64,000 nt of DNA, from the NCBI RefSeq assembly GCF_901709675.1, contig NC_051101.1, positions 1,916,501 to 1,980,500 on the forward strand. Reading direction: 5' to 3'. Of the stretch, positions 28,801 through 39,520 are shown piece by piece (positions within the stretch are counted from its first letter, which is position 1; each line of letters begins with the position of its first letter). A program made the translations under genes and the position numbers. Below the pieces are notes generated by a model. The model made no database searches and had not been told where the DNA came from. It saw nothing but the letters and a program-made list of their open reading frames with translations. Source of the stretch: Syngnathus acus (taxonomy: Eukaryota; Chordata; Actinopteri; Syngnathiformes; Syngnathidae).

Positions 28801-29373
28801 GTCTTGGAAGTACAAACCATTTATTTATAGTTGCAGAGTTGGGGGGGCTTGCAGAAAGTGTTCTTCTTGGGGGTTGGCATAGCAGAAAATAATTGAGAAG
28901 CGCTGTCACTAAATATGTAGCATTATCATTTTATGTGTTCAAAGGTATAAATTAAATGTGCAGCTATGATATGGTATTTAATAGTCCTTTAAACAGTGAA
29001 AAACAGACAGTACCTAACATGATAACAGGAAATCTAGTTGTGCGGTCACAGTTACAAGTGGGCGTAGAGTTTGAAGCCAGCACGCGGATGCGAGAGACCA
29101 CGACATCGTTGGGCTACCAGCTAGATGTGCCCAAGGCCAACCTGCTCTTCAAAGGTAGGCCCACTGCGCCGCCGAGTCGCGTTTACGCTACTGACGGAGC
29201 TGTCGTGGGCGGGGCCCCGGCGTCCTTCTCCAGGCTCGGTGGACAGCAACTGGGTGGTAGGCGCCACGCTGGAGAAGAAGCTGCCGCCTCTGCCGCTCAC
29301 GGTAGCGCTGGGAGCCTTCCTCAATCACCGCAAGAACAAGTTCCAGTGCGGCTTCAGCGTCGTCATCGGCTAG
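25888..29373 (+). CDS. tomm40: TOM40, mitochondrial outer-membrane import channel
   Basis: Eight coding exons: 25888-26107, 26549-26709, 26959-27060, 27140-27245, 27322-27444, 28677-28753, 29052-29154, 29234-29373; 343 codons. It forms the beta-barrel pore of the TOM complex, through which nearly all nuclear-encoded mitochondrial precursors enter. Seen: a Pro/Ser-rich N-terminus (1-55), then [20 protein letters not shown] and [20 protein letters not shown], and barrel strands such as [10 protein letters not shown] and [11 protein letters not shown]. It ends in [20 protein letters not shown] and the C-terminal strand [11 protein letters not shown], which is the usual beta-signal position. Every junction keeps frame. 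In mammals TOMM40 is immediately upstream of APOE, and here too it precedes the apolipoprotein cluster. AATAAA is at 29718. Intron 5 contains a Tigger-type remnant. Confidence 0.96.
27636..28609 (-). mobile_element. Tigger/pogo-type transposon remnant in tomm40 intron 5
   Basis: Flanked by TA on both sides. The ends CAGTCAAACCTCTACATATG and TTTAGAGGTTTAACTG are inverted repeats. The interior minus strand (28337-28149) encodes a short helix-turn-helix-like piece ([20 protein letters not shown]) typical of the CENP-B-like N-terminus of pogo-group transposases. The DDE part is missing, so it is a non-autonomous or decayed copy. Confidence 0.7.
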
Positions 29374-29805
29374 AGGGGGGTCAGAAATGGAAACGTCACC
29401 CCTGCCCCCCAGGACCCGGCTCGTGGTCCTTGGCTCGGTCGGAGACACATTCACACGCAAACGCACACGGGAACCCGGAACAAGTTTTTCCAAACCTTAC
29501 ATTCAGAGACGCTCTTTTACTACTGTGATTCCCGGGGGAGACGTCAAAGAGACGTGACTGACCGACGAGACCACCTAGGACCCGGGACTGGCCGCGCCTG
29601 CGTGGTGTAGTGCGCTTTTCTTTACTTTTGGAAGAACGCCCGCGTCAGGGCGGGGGAAGAATCCAACCAAGTCTGTGCGTAAACGTAATATATGGTGATC
29701 GTGTGTGATGAACACAAATAAATGTCATTACTTTTTCTAAGAATGCCCGAGGCTCGTTCTTACTTAGATTTGGGTTTCAATCCAGGACGAGGGATTCAAA
29801 TTAGT

Positions 29806-29990
29806 GTTCCAAGTTAGGGTTAGGGTTTCAATGTAGGATTTCAAACTACGGTTAGGGTTTCAGTGTAGTGTTTCAAACAACCTAATTTGAATCCCTAACC
29901 CTAGTTTGAAACTCCAATTTGAAACCCTAACCCTAGTTTGAAACCCTACATTGGAACCCTAACCTTAGTTTGAAACCCTAATTTGAAAAC
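29806..29990. repeat. Degenerate TTAGGG-containing repeat with inverted halves
   Basis: Repeated GGGTTAGGGTTTCA-type units run in one direction from 29811 to about 29875. They then appear as the reverse complement (ACCCTAACCCTAGTTTGAAA) to 29990. The motif contains telomere-like TTAGGG words but also TTTCAAACTA spacers. A related block occurs at 59373-59500. Confidence 0.7.
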
Positions 29991-30086
29991 TTTCAAGCAA
30001 CAACTCTCGTCCTTGTGCTTGATTTGTTTGAGATGTTCATTGTGGCTCTGGAAGGTTTTTGGAAAAATGAAAAAAGGAAGAAGACC

Positions 30087-33000
30087 TCCGTGAGTCGTCA
30101 CCTTACCGTGGTGGAGGGGTTTGCGTGTCCCAATGATCCTAGGGGCAATGTTGTCTGGGGCTTCATGCCCCTGGTAGGGTCATCCATGGCAAAAGGGCCC
30201 CAGGTGAGGGGCCAGACAAAGCACGGCTCAAAAAGCCCCTTATGACGAAAAAGACATATGGACTCGGATTGCCCGAACGCGGGTCACCGGGGCCCCCCTC
30301 TGGAGCCAGGCCTGGAGGTGGGGCTCGAAGGCGAGCGTCTGGTGGCCGGGCCGTCGCCCATGGGCCACAGCCCGAAAAGCAAACGTGGGTCCTCCTTTCC
30401 ATGGGCTCACCACCTGTGGGAGGGGCCAAAGGGGTTGGGTGTATTGTGAGCTGGGCGGCGGCCAAAGGCAAGGGACCTTGGCGGTCCGATCCCCAGCTGC
30501 AGAAGCTGGCTCTTGGGACATGGAATGTCACCTCTCTGGCTGGAAAGGAGCCCGAGCTGGTGTGCGAGGCAGAAAAGTTCCGACTGGACATAGTCGGACT
30601 TGCCTCCACACACAGTTTGGGTTCCGGTACAAGCCCTCTCAAGAGGGGCTGGACTCTCTTCCACTCTGGAGTTGCCCACGGTGAGAGGTGTCGAGCAGGT
30701 GTGGGTATACCCATTGTCCCCCCCCAGCTGGGCGCCTGCACATTGGGGTTCACCCCGACGAACGAGAGGGTAGCCTCCCTCCGCCTTCCGGTGGGGGGGA
30801 CGGGTCCTGACTGTTGTTTGTGTCTATGCACCAAACAGCAGCTCAGAGTACCCACCCTTCTTGGAGTCCCTGGAAGAAGTGCTGGAGAGTGCTCCTTCTG
30901 GGGACTCCATCGTTTTACTGGGTGACTTCAATGCTCACATGGGCAATGACAGTGAGACCTGGAAGGATGTGATTGGGAGGAACGACCCCCCCCCCCCTCC
31001 CCGATCTGAACCCGAGCAGTGTTCTATTATTGGAATTCTGTGCCCGACACGGATTGTCAATAATGAACACCATGTTCAAGCATAAGAGTGTCCATGTGTG
31101 CACTTGGTACCAGGACACCCTAGGCCACAGTTCGATAGTCGACTTTGTAGTCATGTCATCGGATTTGCGGCCGCATGTTTTGGACACTCGGGTGAAGAGA
31201 GGGGCGGAGCTGTCAACTGATCACCACCTGGTGGTGGGTTGGCTCCGATGGCGGGGGAAGATGCCGGTCCGACCTGGCAGGCCCAAACGTACTGTGAGGG
31301 TCTGTTGGGAATCTCTGGCAGAATCCCCTGTCAGGAAGAGCTTCAACTCCCACCTCCGGCAGAACTTTTCCCACGTCCCGGAGGAGGTGGGGGACATTGT
31401 GTCCGAGTGGACCATGTTCTGGGCCTCCATTGTTGAGGCAACCGACCGGAGCTGTGGCCGTAAGGTCGTTGGTGCCTGTCGTGGCGGCAATCCCCGAGCC
31501 CGCTGGTGGACACCAGTGGTAAGGGATGCCGTCAAGCTGAGGAAGGAGTCCTATTGGGCCGTTTTGGCCTGCGGGACTCCAGAGGCAGCTGACAGGTACC
31601 GGATGGCCAAGCGGAACGCGGCTTCAGTGGTTGCTGAGGCAGAAGCCCGGGCGTGGGAGGAGTTTGGCGAAGCCATGGAGAATGACTTCCGGACGGCTTC
31701 GAGGAAATTCTGGTCCACCATCCGGCGTCTCAGGAGGGGGAAGCAGTGCACCGTCAACACTGTTTACAGTGGAGATGCCGTGCTGCTGACCTCGACTCGA
31801 CGTCGTGAGTCGGTGGGGAGAATACTTCGAAGACCTCCTCAATTCCACCTACACGCCTTCCATTGTGGAAGCAGGGCCTAGAGACTCTGAGGGGGACTCT
31901 CCAATCTCTGGGGTCGAAGTCACTGAGGTAGTTAAAAGACTCCAGGCCCCAGGGGCGGATGAGATCCGCCCGGCGTTCTTAAAGGCTCTGGATGTTGTGG
32001 GGCTGTCATGGCTGACACGCTACAACATTGCGTGGACATCGGGGACGGTGCCTCTGGATTGGCAGACTCGGGTGGCGCTTCCCCTCTTTAAGAAGGGGGA
32101 CCGGAGGGTGTGTTCCAATTACAGGGGAATCACACTCCTCAGCCTCCCTGGTAAGGTCTATTCAGGGGTGTTGGAGAGGAGGGTCCCTCGGGAGGTTGAA
32201 CCTCAGATTCAGGAGGAGCAGTGTGGCTTTCGTCCTGGCCACGGAACAGAGGACCAGCTCTACAGCCACGGCAGGCTCCTCGAAGGGGCATGGGAGCTTG
32301 CCCAACCAGTGTTTTGTGGACTTGGAGAAGGCGTTCGACCGTGTCCCTCAATAAGTTCTGCGGAGGGTGCTTTGGGAGTACGGGGTGCCGAGCCAACTGA
32401 TAAGGGCAGTTCAGTCCCTGTATCACCGATGCCAGAGTTTGGTCCGCATTTCCGGCAGTAAGTCGGATTCGTTCCCAGTGAGGGTTGGACTCCGCCAAGG
32501 CTGCCCTTTGTCACCAATTCTGTTCATAATTTTTATGGACAGAATTTCTAGGCGCAGCCGAGGCGTTGAGGGTGTCTGGTTTGGGGACCTCAGCATTGCG
32601 TCTCTGCTTTTTGCAGACGACGTGGTGCTTTCGGCTTCTTCAAGCCGTGATCTCCAGCTCTCACTGGAGCGGTTCGCAGCCGAGTGTGAAGCGGTCGGAA
32701 TGAGGGTCAGCATCTCCAAATCCGAGTCCATGGTCGGAAAAGGGTGGAGTGCCCTCTCCGGATTGGGGATGAGATCCTGCCCCAAGTGGAAGAGTTCAAG
32801 TACCTTGGGGTCTTGTTCACGAGTGAGGGCAGGATGGAGCGTGAGATCGACAGGCGGATCGGTGCAGCGTCGGCAGTAATGCGGACTCTGTACCGGTCCG
32901 TCGTGGTAGAGAGAGAGCTGAGCCAAAAGGCAAAGCTCTCAATTTACCGGTCGATCTACGCTCCGACCCTCACCTATGGTCAGGAGCTATGGGTCGTGAC

Positions 33001-33463
33001 CAAAAGAACGAGATCCCGGATACAAGCGGCCGAAATGAGTTTCCTCCGCAGGGTGTCCGGGCTCTCCCTTAGAGATGAGGTGAGAAGCTCGGTCATCCGG
33101 GAGAGACTCGGAGTAGAGCCGCTGCTCCTCCACGTTGAGAGGAGCCAGATGAGGTGGCTCGGGCATCTCATCAGGATGCCTCCTGGACGCCTCCCTGGGG
33201 AGATGTTCCGGGCATGACCCACCGGTAGGAGACCCCGTGGACGACCCAGGACGCGCTGGAGAGACTATGTCTCTCGGCTGGCCTGGGAACGCCTTGGGAT
33301 CCCCCGGGATGAGCTGGATGAAGTGGCTAGGGAGAGGGAAGGCTGGGAGTCCCTCCTAAAGCTGCTACCCCCACGACCCGACCCTGGATAAGCGGAAGAA
33401 AATGGATGGATGGATGGATGGACTGTGGATGGACTGTGGATGGATGGATGGATGAATGGATGG
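30087..33463 (+). mobile_element. L2-type LINE, near full length, frameshifted
   Basis: The same 12-mer, AGGAAGAAGACC, flanks it at 30075-30086 and 33464-33475, which is a target-site duplication. It encodes an endonuclease ([38 protein letters not shown]) and a reverse transcriptase (FKKGDRRVCSNYRGITLLS, GFRPGHGTEDQ, VGLRQGCPLSP, the FADDVV catalytic box near 32612, then EFKYLGVLF). It ends in GGATAAGCGGAAGAAAATGG and a (TGGA)n tail typical of fish L2. The coding region is spread over at least four frames (breaks near 30960, 31860, 32350 and 32750), so this copy is dead. The 5' end (TCCGTGAGTCGTCACCTTAC) looks complete. Confidence 0.9.
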
Positions 33464-33852
33464 AGGAAGAAGACCAATCAGAAGAGTAGCTCCCAGCGCT
33501 TATCTCCATCTTGAGTCAAAAGGCCAGCGACAAGACTCATCTTGCTCAGAGCCGGCCAGGCCACATTCATCTGTCGGGCCTGTCTGCGGGGCTGTTAAGT
33601 GCCACCTGGGGCCTTTTTTTGGCAAAACAGCAGCAAGTCAAGTCATGTCTCGTCTGCCCGGCCACAATATTAGGGACAACACAACGTTCAGTTTGTGACT
33701 TTTCTTACCGTCCTAGAGACAAAACAATTGAAATACACAAGAAAAACACAAATTATAAAACTGAATCAAACCGCTAAACCGGTTTCAAATTGGCTAACTT
33801 AATACCCAAACAAAGTTGAAACCTTAACCCTGTCTCAAAGCATAATCTAAAT

Positions 33853-34677
33853 CAGTGGTTCCCAAAGTGGGCGGTACCGCCCCCCTGGGGGCGGTGGAAA
33901 GATCTGGGGGGGCGGTGAGAAAGAAAGGGGCGGTAGGGGGGCGGCAGTCGATTTGTACACAACACGCCGCTCTGGCCCAGTCAGATCCGACAGCATAGAC
34001 TACAAAAGCAAAAGCTCAGGTTTGTAATTTCAAGCTTGTAATGTTCAGAATTTTATCTTATAATAAAAACCGCATTCTGGCGGTCAACATCATCTTGAGT
34101 TCAAGTCAACATGAAATTGGGGACTCGCCAGAACGCGCCGTGTTGTGTTGTGTTGAGCTGGTTAGGGCAGTGGTCCCCAACCACCGGGCCGCGGACCGGT
34201 ACCGGTCCGTGGGTCACTTGGTACCGGGCCGCCAAGCCGCACAGAATTTTTTTTTTATCGACGATCAATTAATTCAGGTCAAGACACTCGTCCCGGTCAC
34301 GTGACATGTTTCCCCAGTCGAGCCCGCAAAGCTAATATGTGGCGACAGGCTAACTAACCAGGCAGTGAAGCATTCAAAACTGCTTCAACACATGGAGACC
34401 AAGCATCCTGCAATAAAAGACAAACCTTAAATCACTTCGGGTGTCATTGTCTCCGATTACGTCTAGATGGGACCGGCTCGTTTCTGAGAAACAAACTCAG
34501 TGCTCCCACTAATTCAACGTAATGGTAATGATATTATAAATGTATTATTTATTTATTTATATAAATGTATTATTTATTTATATAAATGCCGGTCCTTGGG
34601 GGGGGGGGGGGGGGGGCGCTAGGAATTCACTGGGGAGCCAAAGGGGGCGCCAGCCTGCAAAAGTTTGGGAACCACTG
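33853..34677. mobile_element. Nested hAT-type MITEs with perfect 8-bp target duplication
   Basis: The ends CAGTGGTTCCCAAAGTGGGC and CAAAAGTTTGGGAACCACTG are inverted. ATCTAAAT is duplicated exactly at 33845-33852 and 34678-34685, the hAT hallmark length. A second MITE type begins inside at about 34169 (CAGTGGTCCCCAACCACCGG). There is no transposase frame. A G homopolymer lies at 34600-34616. Confidence 0.85.
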
Positions 34678-34685
34678 ATCTAAAT

Positions 34686-35643
34686 CCTAAAATTCAAACT
34701 TCAAATCTCCCTCTTTTGACATTAGGATTATGTATTCAGGTCAAATCAACAATGACTTTCTCTGATTTGTTGTCAGTCAAGATTTGGAGCAGCTGTGTTT
34801 CACGCAAGATAGGACAAGATCAAATCATGCGCTCAAGAATCATAAAAGCAACTTGAAGGAGTGGAGACATTTTCACTCAGTGGACTCTGAGCCTCCACGT
34901 TGGAGGCCGAGCGAGTCACCCGAGGACAAATGTCAAATGGGATTCTCGCAACTCCTTACAGGTAAGGAAGGAATCCCCCCCCCCAAAAAAAAAATCTTGT
35001 AGATAATGTTCACTTTCAATAAAATGTTTATTCTTGTAACGATTCAGTATTTCAAAGAGTGATTGGTCAAAAGTTGCTGACAGAACATTTTGGTGTGTTT
35101 GTGAGATCCAGCTTCACGGCGTGCCACAACATGCTGAATAAAAGCAACAATGCGGCCGGAATGTTGTGTCATCGGGACATGTCGAGACGAGGACGAGACC
35201 ACGGCCGCCCAGTCAAAATAAGACCTTAATGCCTACTTGGAAAAAACAACACACCCACGCAACTCGCTGAGAAGAGAAAACAAAAGGAAACCTTATTAGA
35301 ATACACATAATAGTACAACTCAGCCGTTATAGTTTACCTGTGATATCAACCAAATCACGATACAGCAACGGCGCATTACCTATCTATGTTGATATTTGTA
35401 TTACTGAAGTACTAGTCCTTTCGGGAGACAATGTGTGCATATCCAAAAGGACATCTATTGAAAATAATTCAACCTGTTTGTTTGATGAGAATTGTATTTA
35501 TTTTGCTTAAAAAAATAATCACACAGCAACAGAGTTCAAAAAAATAAATAATTGTCCAGAAATTGAGTTCAGGGATATATAGAAATTAGATTTCAGTGAG
35601 AGTGCAATTGGGATGACATTTCAAAGTGAATCCCGGGTTATAC
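34686..35643. other. Spacer and apoA-IV-like 3' UTR
   Basis: No gene is seen. The minus-strand polyadenylation signal AATAAA (plus-strand TTTATT at 35497-35502) probably ends the transcript of the apoA-IV-like gene that starts at 36679. Confidence 0.4.
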
Positions 35644-36679
35644 TTAGTTGCTGGTAACCAAGGCCTTGAGGTGTTCCTGGAGATCTATCGCGAAATGGTC
35701 CAGTTTCTCCTTCAGGTCTTCGGCATAGGGGGCCACCACACGTTGCACCTGTCTGCTTCCGTGGTAAAGCTCTGTCTGCAACCTGTCGGCCATGGGGCTA
35801 ATGTTGTGCTGGAAGGCCACCAGGTGTGCGTCAACCTGATTCATCAGTTCCTGTGTGAAGGGCTGGAGGTTGCGCTCCGCGTCGGAGATGCTGCTCATCA
35901 GGCCGGCCATCAGCTCCTCGCTGCGCCACTTGAGGAGGTCCGAATCCATGTTGTCGGCGTAAGCCGCCAGCTCCTGCCTCAGCTGATCCAGCCTCTCCTG
36001 AATCTGCGCCTTCACGGCATTCGAGTACAGCTCAACCTTCTTGGTGACTGAGCCCAGGTCCTGGCTCAGCACCTTTTTCAAGACGTCTGCCTCGCGGCCG
36101 ATCTTGGCCACCAGGCCCTGAGCGGCCAGGGGGAGCTTCTCCTTAAGGGCGCTGGCGTACTTGCTGGCCATGTCAGCGGTCTCGGCTAGCTGAGCGCTGC
36201 AAAAGCAAACAGACAAAGATTAGCTCAATGTTGGTTTCTTCCAGAGGGTTGTCAATCAAATACTTTATTAGGTGTTATGACAAATAAGCCCTGATATCCC
36301 TGGGGTCAAGATACAGCAATTTTGTATGTCCAATTCCATCAACATTTGATCAAATTGCATATGGCAGAGCAACTTACTTGACTTCAGCTCCAAACTCCGA
36401 CTTCATCACCATCTCCAGGGTGTCGTCGGCCGTCTTGCTGGCCTTGGCGATGTAGTCCCAGAATGCGTCGGTCAGAGCCTCCATAGGAGGCTTGGGCGCA
36501 TCAGCGTGGAACAAGTTGCCATTGCAGCCTGTTGCGGGAAAGCAGATAACAGAGAGTTTTCAATAACGAACAACATTTTGGCTCACGATATCAACAGTAT
36601 TGCGATATGGTGCCCATCAGTTTGGAGCTTATGACTTACCAGAAACCAAAGTCAAAGCGAGCAAAACAAAGACCCTCAT
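35644..36679 (-). CDS. apoa4b: Apolipoprotein A-IV-like, copy 1
   Basis: Coding exons 36679-36640, 36528-36378 and 36196-35644; 247 codons. It is a secreted exchangeable apolipoprotein expected on intestinal and hepatic lipoproteins. Seen: a signal peptide (MRVFVLLALTLVSG), then CNGNLFHADAPKPPMEALTD, and from about residue 64 a series of 22-residue amphipathic helices mostly opened by proline (for example PFTQELMNQVDAHLVAF, PMADRLQTELYHG, PYAEDLKEKLDHFAIDLQEH). The exon phases (1, then 2) match those of the other apolipoprotein genes here. It is a clear paralog of the gene at 38341 and is transcribed away from it. Upstream on the minus strand are a TATA box (36829-36821) and a non-coding exon ending at a donor near 36776. 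The exact copy number name in the apoa4b series cannot be given. Confidence 0.88.
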
Positions 36680-36820
36680 GACTGCTGGAAACACATAAAG
36701 GCATGTCGGCTAAAGTTCAACAGCATGCGAGTGAGAATTTTTGTTGAATGAGAAAGCCCGCCAAATCCTCACCTGCTGTCGTGTGTGCGTCTCTTTGTGG
36801 ATCGTGTCCGCTTGCGTTGC

Positions 36821-36829
36821 CTATTTATA
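36821..36829 (-). promoter_or_regulatory. TATA box of apoA-IV-like copy 1
   Basis: TATAAATAG on the minus strand, about 45 bases upstream of the exon 1 donor (GTGAGG at 36775-36770), so exon 1 is only about 20-25 bases long. Confidence 0.6.
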
Positions 36830-38176
36830 CTGAAGAAGTCTGACATTTGTTGTCGAGGAGGCAAAGTCCAGGAGTCCCTGCCATGTTGTCACAAATGGGT
36901 CACAGGACTTGGCTGAGGCGGGCTAAAGATGCCACGCCAAACACAACTATAAAGGAGGACTTGAGTCTTTTGTGGTGCTTTCACGTTCACACCACTGTGG
37001 AAAATAAGTTCCAGAGTCTCTGTTAGCGAGAAAATCAATCTGCTCATATTTCATTGATTAAAGTGCACAACCATACATTTTACCTACACAGACTTCATAT
37101 AATGGGCTGAAATTTTACTAACCCTGTGTGAGTTTGATTTGTGTGAAAATGAAAGTGAAAAAAACGAACAGGCGATGAAGAAGTTGGACACAAGTAATTG
37201 GTAATGGTTGACACGAGGCAGAGGGCAATTGAGGTGCCTTCGCCTCCAAGCGATAATATTTTCCAACACCGCCAAAGGCGACCCCTACCCACATTCATGT
37301 TTAGTTCAAGCCTAGCACGCTAATCAGCTCCTGAGTGCGTCAGGGTGCGGGCCATCATTCTTTGAGCTGGACGGAAAACCTTTGGACTAAATCAAAGGCG
37401 AAATCAGACTAGGCTGCTATTTACTAGATAGCTAGGACGGCGTACAGTATCATTTTGCTTTGCTTGGAATCTTGTGATTTGGCTTCCTAATCACGCTTAA
37501 GTGTCAATGAACACAAACAACAGTGTCAAAAACAAACAAGCTCCTAAAATACAGTTTTTTGATACATAATCAATAAACGTGAAATGAAATGCTGTCATTT
37601 TTGACAAGATCAGAGTTTGTTGACATTTCAAACATTTTGCCCACAGTAAAAGAAACGTACAAGAGAGACTGTCCAACGATTTACAAAGTCAACGGAAGAA
37701 TGAAGCTAATCTAAAATATTTGTCGTCTGGCTTTGACCTTGCGCTCGGTCAATCGTGACATCTGGGAGCAAAGGAGTGTGCGCTTTTGTCTTTTGACGTC
37801 ATTTGACATTTAAGGCCGACACCTTTTGAGGCTGACGAAGGCACAGTCGAGTGACCCTTGGTCGGATTGACGCATGGTGGCTGTCATGTGAACTTTGACC
37901 CAGAAACTGAAGGCATGCTTAGTGAGCTGGCAATGGGAGAGCAAATGAAAACCAATGGGAGAGCAAGAGGTATATTTTCTTTTTTATTTCTGCCGCTATC
38001 TAATCAGCTTTACATCAGAACGTCTAGATAACATTCCTTGGGAGTTGAAAATCATGAGAAAGAACACAAAATGTAGTGATTGCGAGCGGGATGCCTGCTT
38101 TGCTTAGGACATCAGATAGCGAGTGACAGCAAGGCACATGCGGCCTGGACTTTGGGATTATTAGCGTCAGTTTTGC
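36830..38176. other. Shared upstream region of the divergent apoA-IV-like pair
   Basis: About 1.35 kb between two outward-facing TATA boxes. No gene is seen. Liver or gut control elements could lie here, but I cannot point to any with confidence. Confidence 0.4.
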
Positions 38177-38183
38177 TATAAAA
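38177..38183 (+). promoter_or_regulatory. TATA box of apoA-IV-like copy 2
   Basis: TATAAAA, followed by a short non-coding exon that ends at TCTCACAG/GTAAGA (38246). Confidence 0.75.
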
Positions 38184-38340
38184 GCTGCGGCGGTGCATCG
38201 GTTGAGCAGAAGCACTGCAGAGTTTTACTGGCAGATACTCTCACAGGTAAGACCGTAGCAGATCCTCAGAGTGTCTTCTCCCTTCCTCCTTCCTGCCGGG
38301 CTAAAATGTGGCGCATCTTTTCGCTCTAGATCCAACAACC

Positions 38341-39520
38341 ATGAAGGTCCTCGCTGTCCTAGTTCTGGCCGTTTTCACCGGTGAGTTGAAAGCCACACAT
38401 TCATGCGAGTGGTCTCCTGAAGGAAATAATTTCACGGGAAGGATCATCGAAAGTCTATCCAAGGGAGAATGTTTCTTTCTATTGACCTTAAATTCAAAAT
38501 GTAGTCTGGCTTGTACTCTCGCTAAGGCCGGTCCTTCTCTCAGCGTAAACCTCAAAAAGCCAAAGAAAAGGCATTTGATACCTTGAACTCAGCTTTGATG
38601 AGGTCTGCTCAACAACAGCGTCCTAATTGTATGACGCCAGATGATCCATGAAGCGGACCCTCCGATGTGGGTCAGCAATTGTGCAGAGTGAGTGACTCTG
38701 ATTTGCTCTGCGTTCGTTCTCCAGGCTGCAACGCCAACTTCTTCCACGCTGATGCACCCAAGCCCCAGCTGGAGGTGCTGACTGACGCCTTCTGGGAGTA
38801 CGTCGCCAAGGCCACCCAGACGGCCGACGACACCGTCCAGATGATCAAGAAGTCTCAGTTGGGACAGGAATTTAGGTATGCCACCAGGCACTCCTCGCGT
38901 TAACTTGTGTCGCAAGTTCTGATGTTTGACGGTTGCTTTCCATCAGCGCCCGGCTTACTGATGGCACCGACATGGCCAACCAGTATGCCGTCACCCTGCA
39001 CGAGCAGCTCCCCCCTGCGGCCAAGGAGCTGATTGCCAAGGTGAGCGCCGAGGCCGACATGCTGAAGGAGCGCGTGACCCTGGAGCTGAACACCGTCCGT
39101 GAAAAGATAGAGCCCTACACCAACACCATGAAGGTCCAGATCCAAGAAAGAATGGACCAGATCCAGTCGGAGCTGAACCAGCTTCTCGCCATGGATTCCG
39201 AGACCCTGAGGAGCGAAATCGTGAGGAGGAGCGAAGAGATCAAGGCCAATCTGGATCAGACCGTGTCTGATCTGCAGGCTCAGCTGGGGCCCCACACCGA
39301 AGAGTTGAGGCAGAAGGTGGACCAGCACCTGAAGACCTTCAAGGACAGCGTGTCCCCAATGGCTGAGAAGCTCCAGGCCGAGGTGACCCAGAGAGCCCAG
39401 CAGATGAGAGACCTGGCCTCCCCTTACATCGGAGAGATGAGGGAGACCCTGGACCCCTACGCCCAGGACCTCCAGGCTCGTCTGACTGCCCTCTACGACT
39501 CCTTTGTCAACGCCAACTAA
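38341..39520 (+). CDS. apoa4b: Apolipoprotein A-IV-like, copy 2
   Basis: Coding exons 38341-38380, 38725-38875 and 38947-39520; 254 codons. Signal peptide MKVLAVLVLAVFTG, then CNANFFHADAPKPQLEVLTD, and an uninterrupted row of proline-punctuated 22-mers to the C-terminus (for example PHTEELRQKVDQHLKTFKD, PYIGEMRETLDPYAQDLQ), ending YDSFVNAN. This domain plan and the length fit fish ApoA-IV, which coats chylomicron-like particles and HDL. The N-terminal region is nearly identical in plan to copy 1 (FHADAPKP, LTDAFW, TADDT), showing a local duplication. TATA box at 38177; AATAAA at 39687. ApoA-I is the alternative, but the NADAPKP-type start and the FVNAN end argue for ApoA-IV. Confidence 0.9.

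Noticed and set aside
29806-29990. Interstitial telomere scar
   Set aside because: TTAGGG words are separated by a TTTCAAACTA spacer and flip direction; not a tandem telomeric array.
30163-30855. 230-codon antisense frame
   Set aside because: Shadow of the GC-rich 5' part of the L2 LINE.
38341-39520. ApoA-I as the identity of this gene
   Set aside because: The CNANFFHADAPKPQ start, the row of 22-mers and the FVNAN end fit fish ApoA-IV better, as does the apoE linkage.
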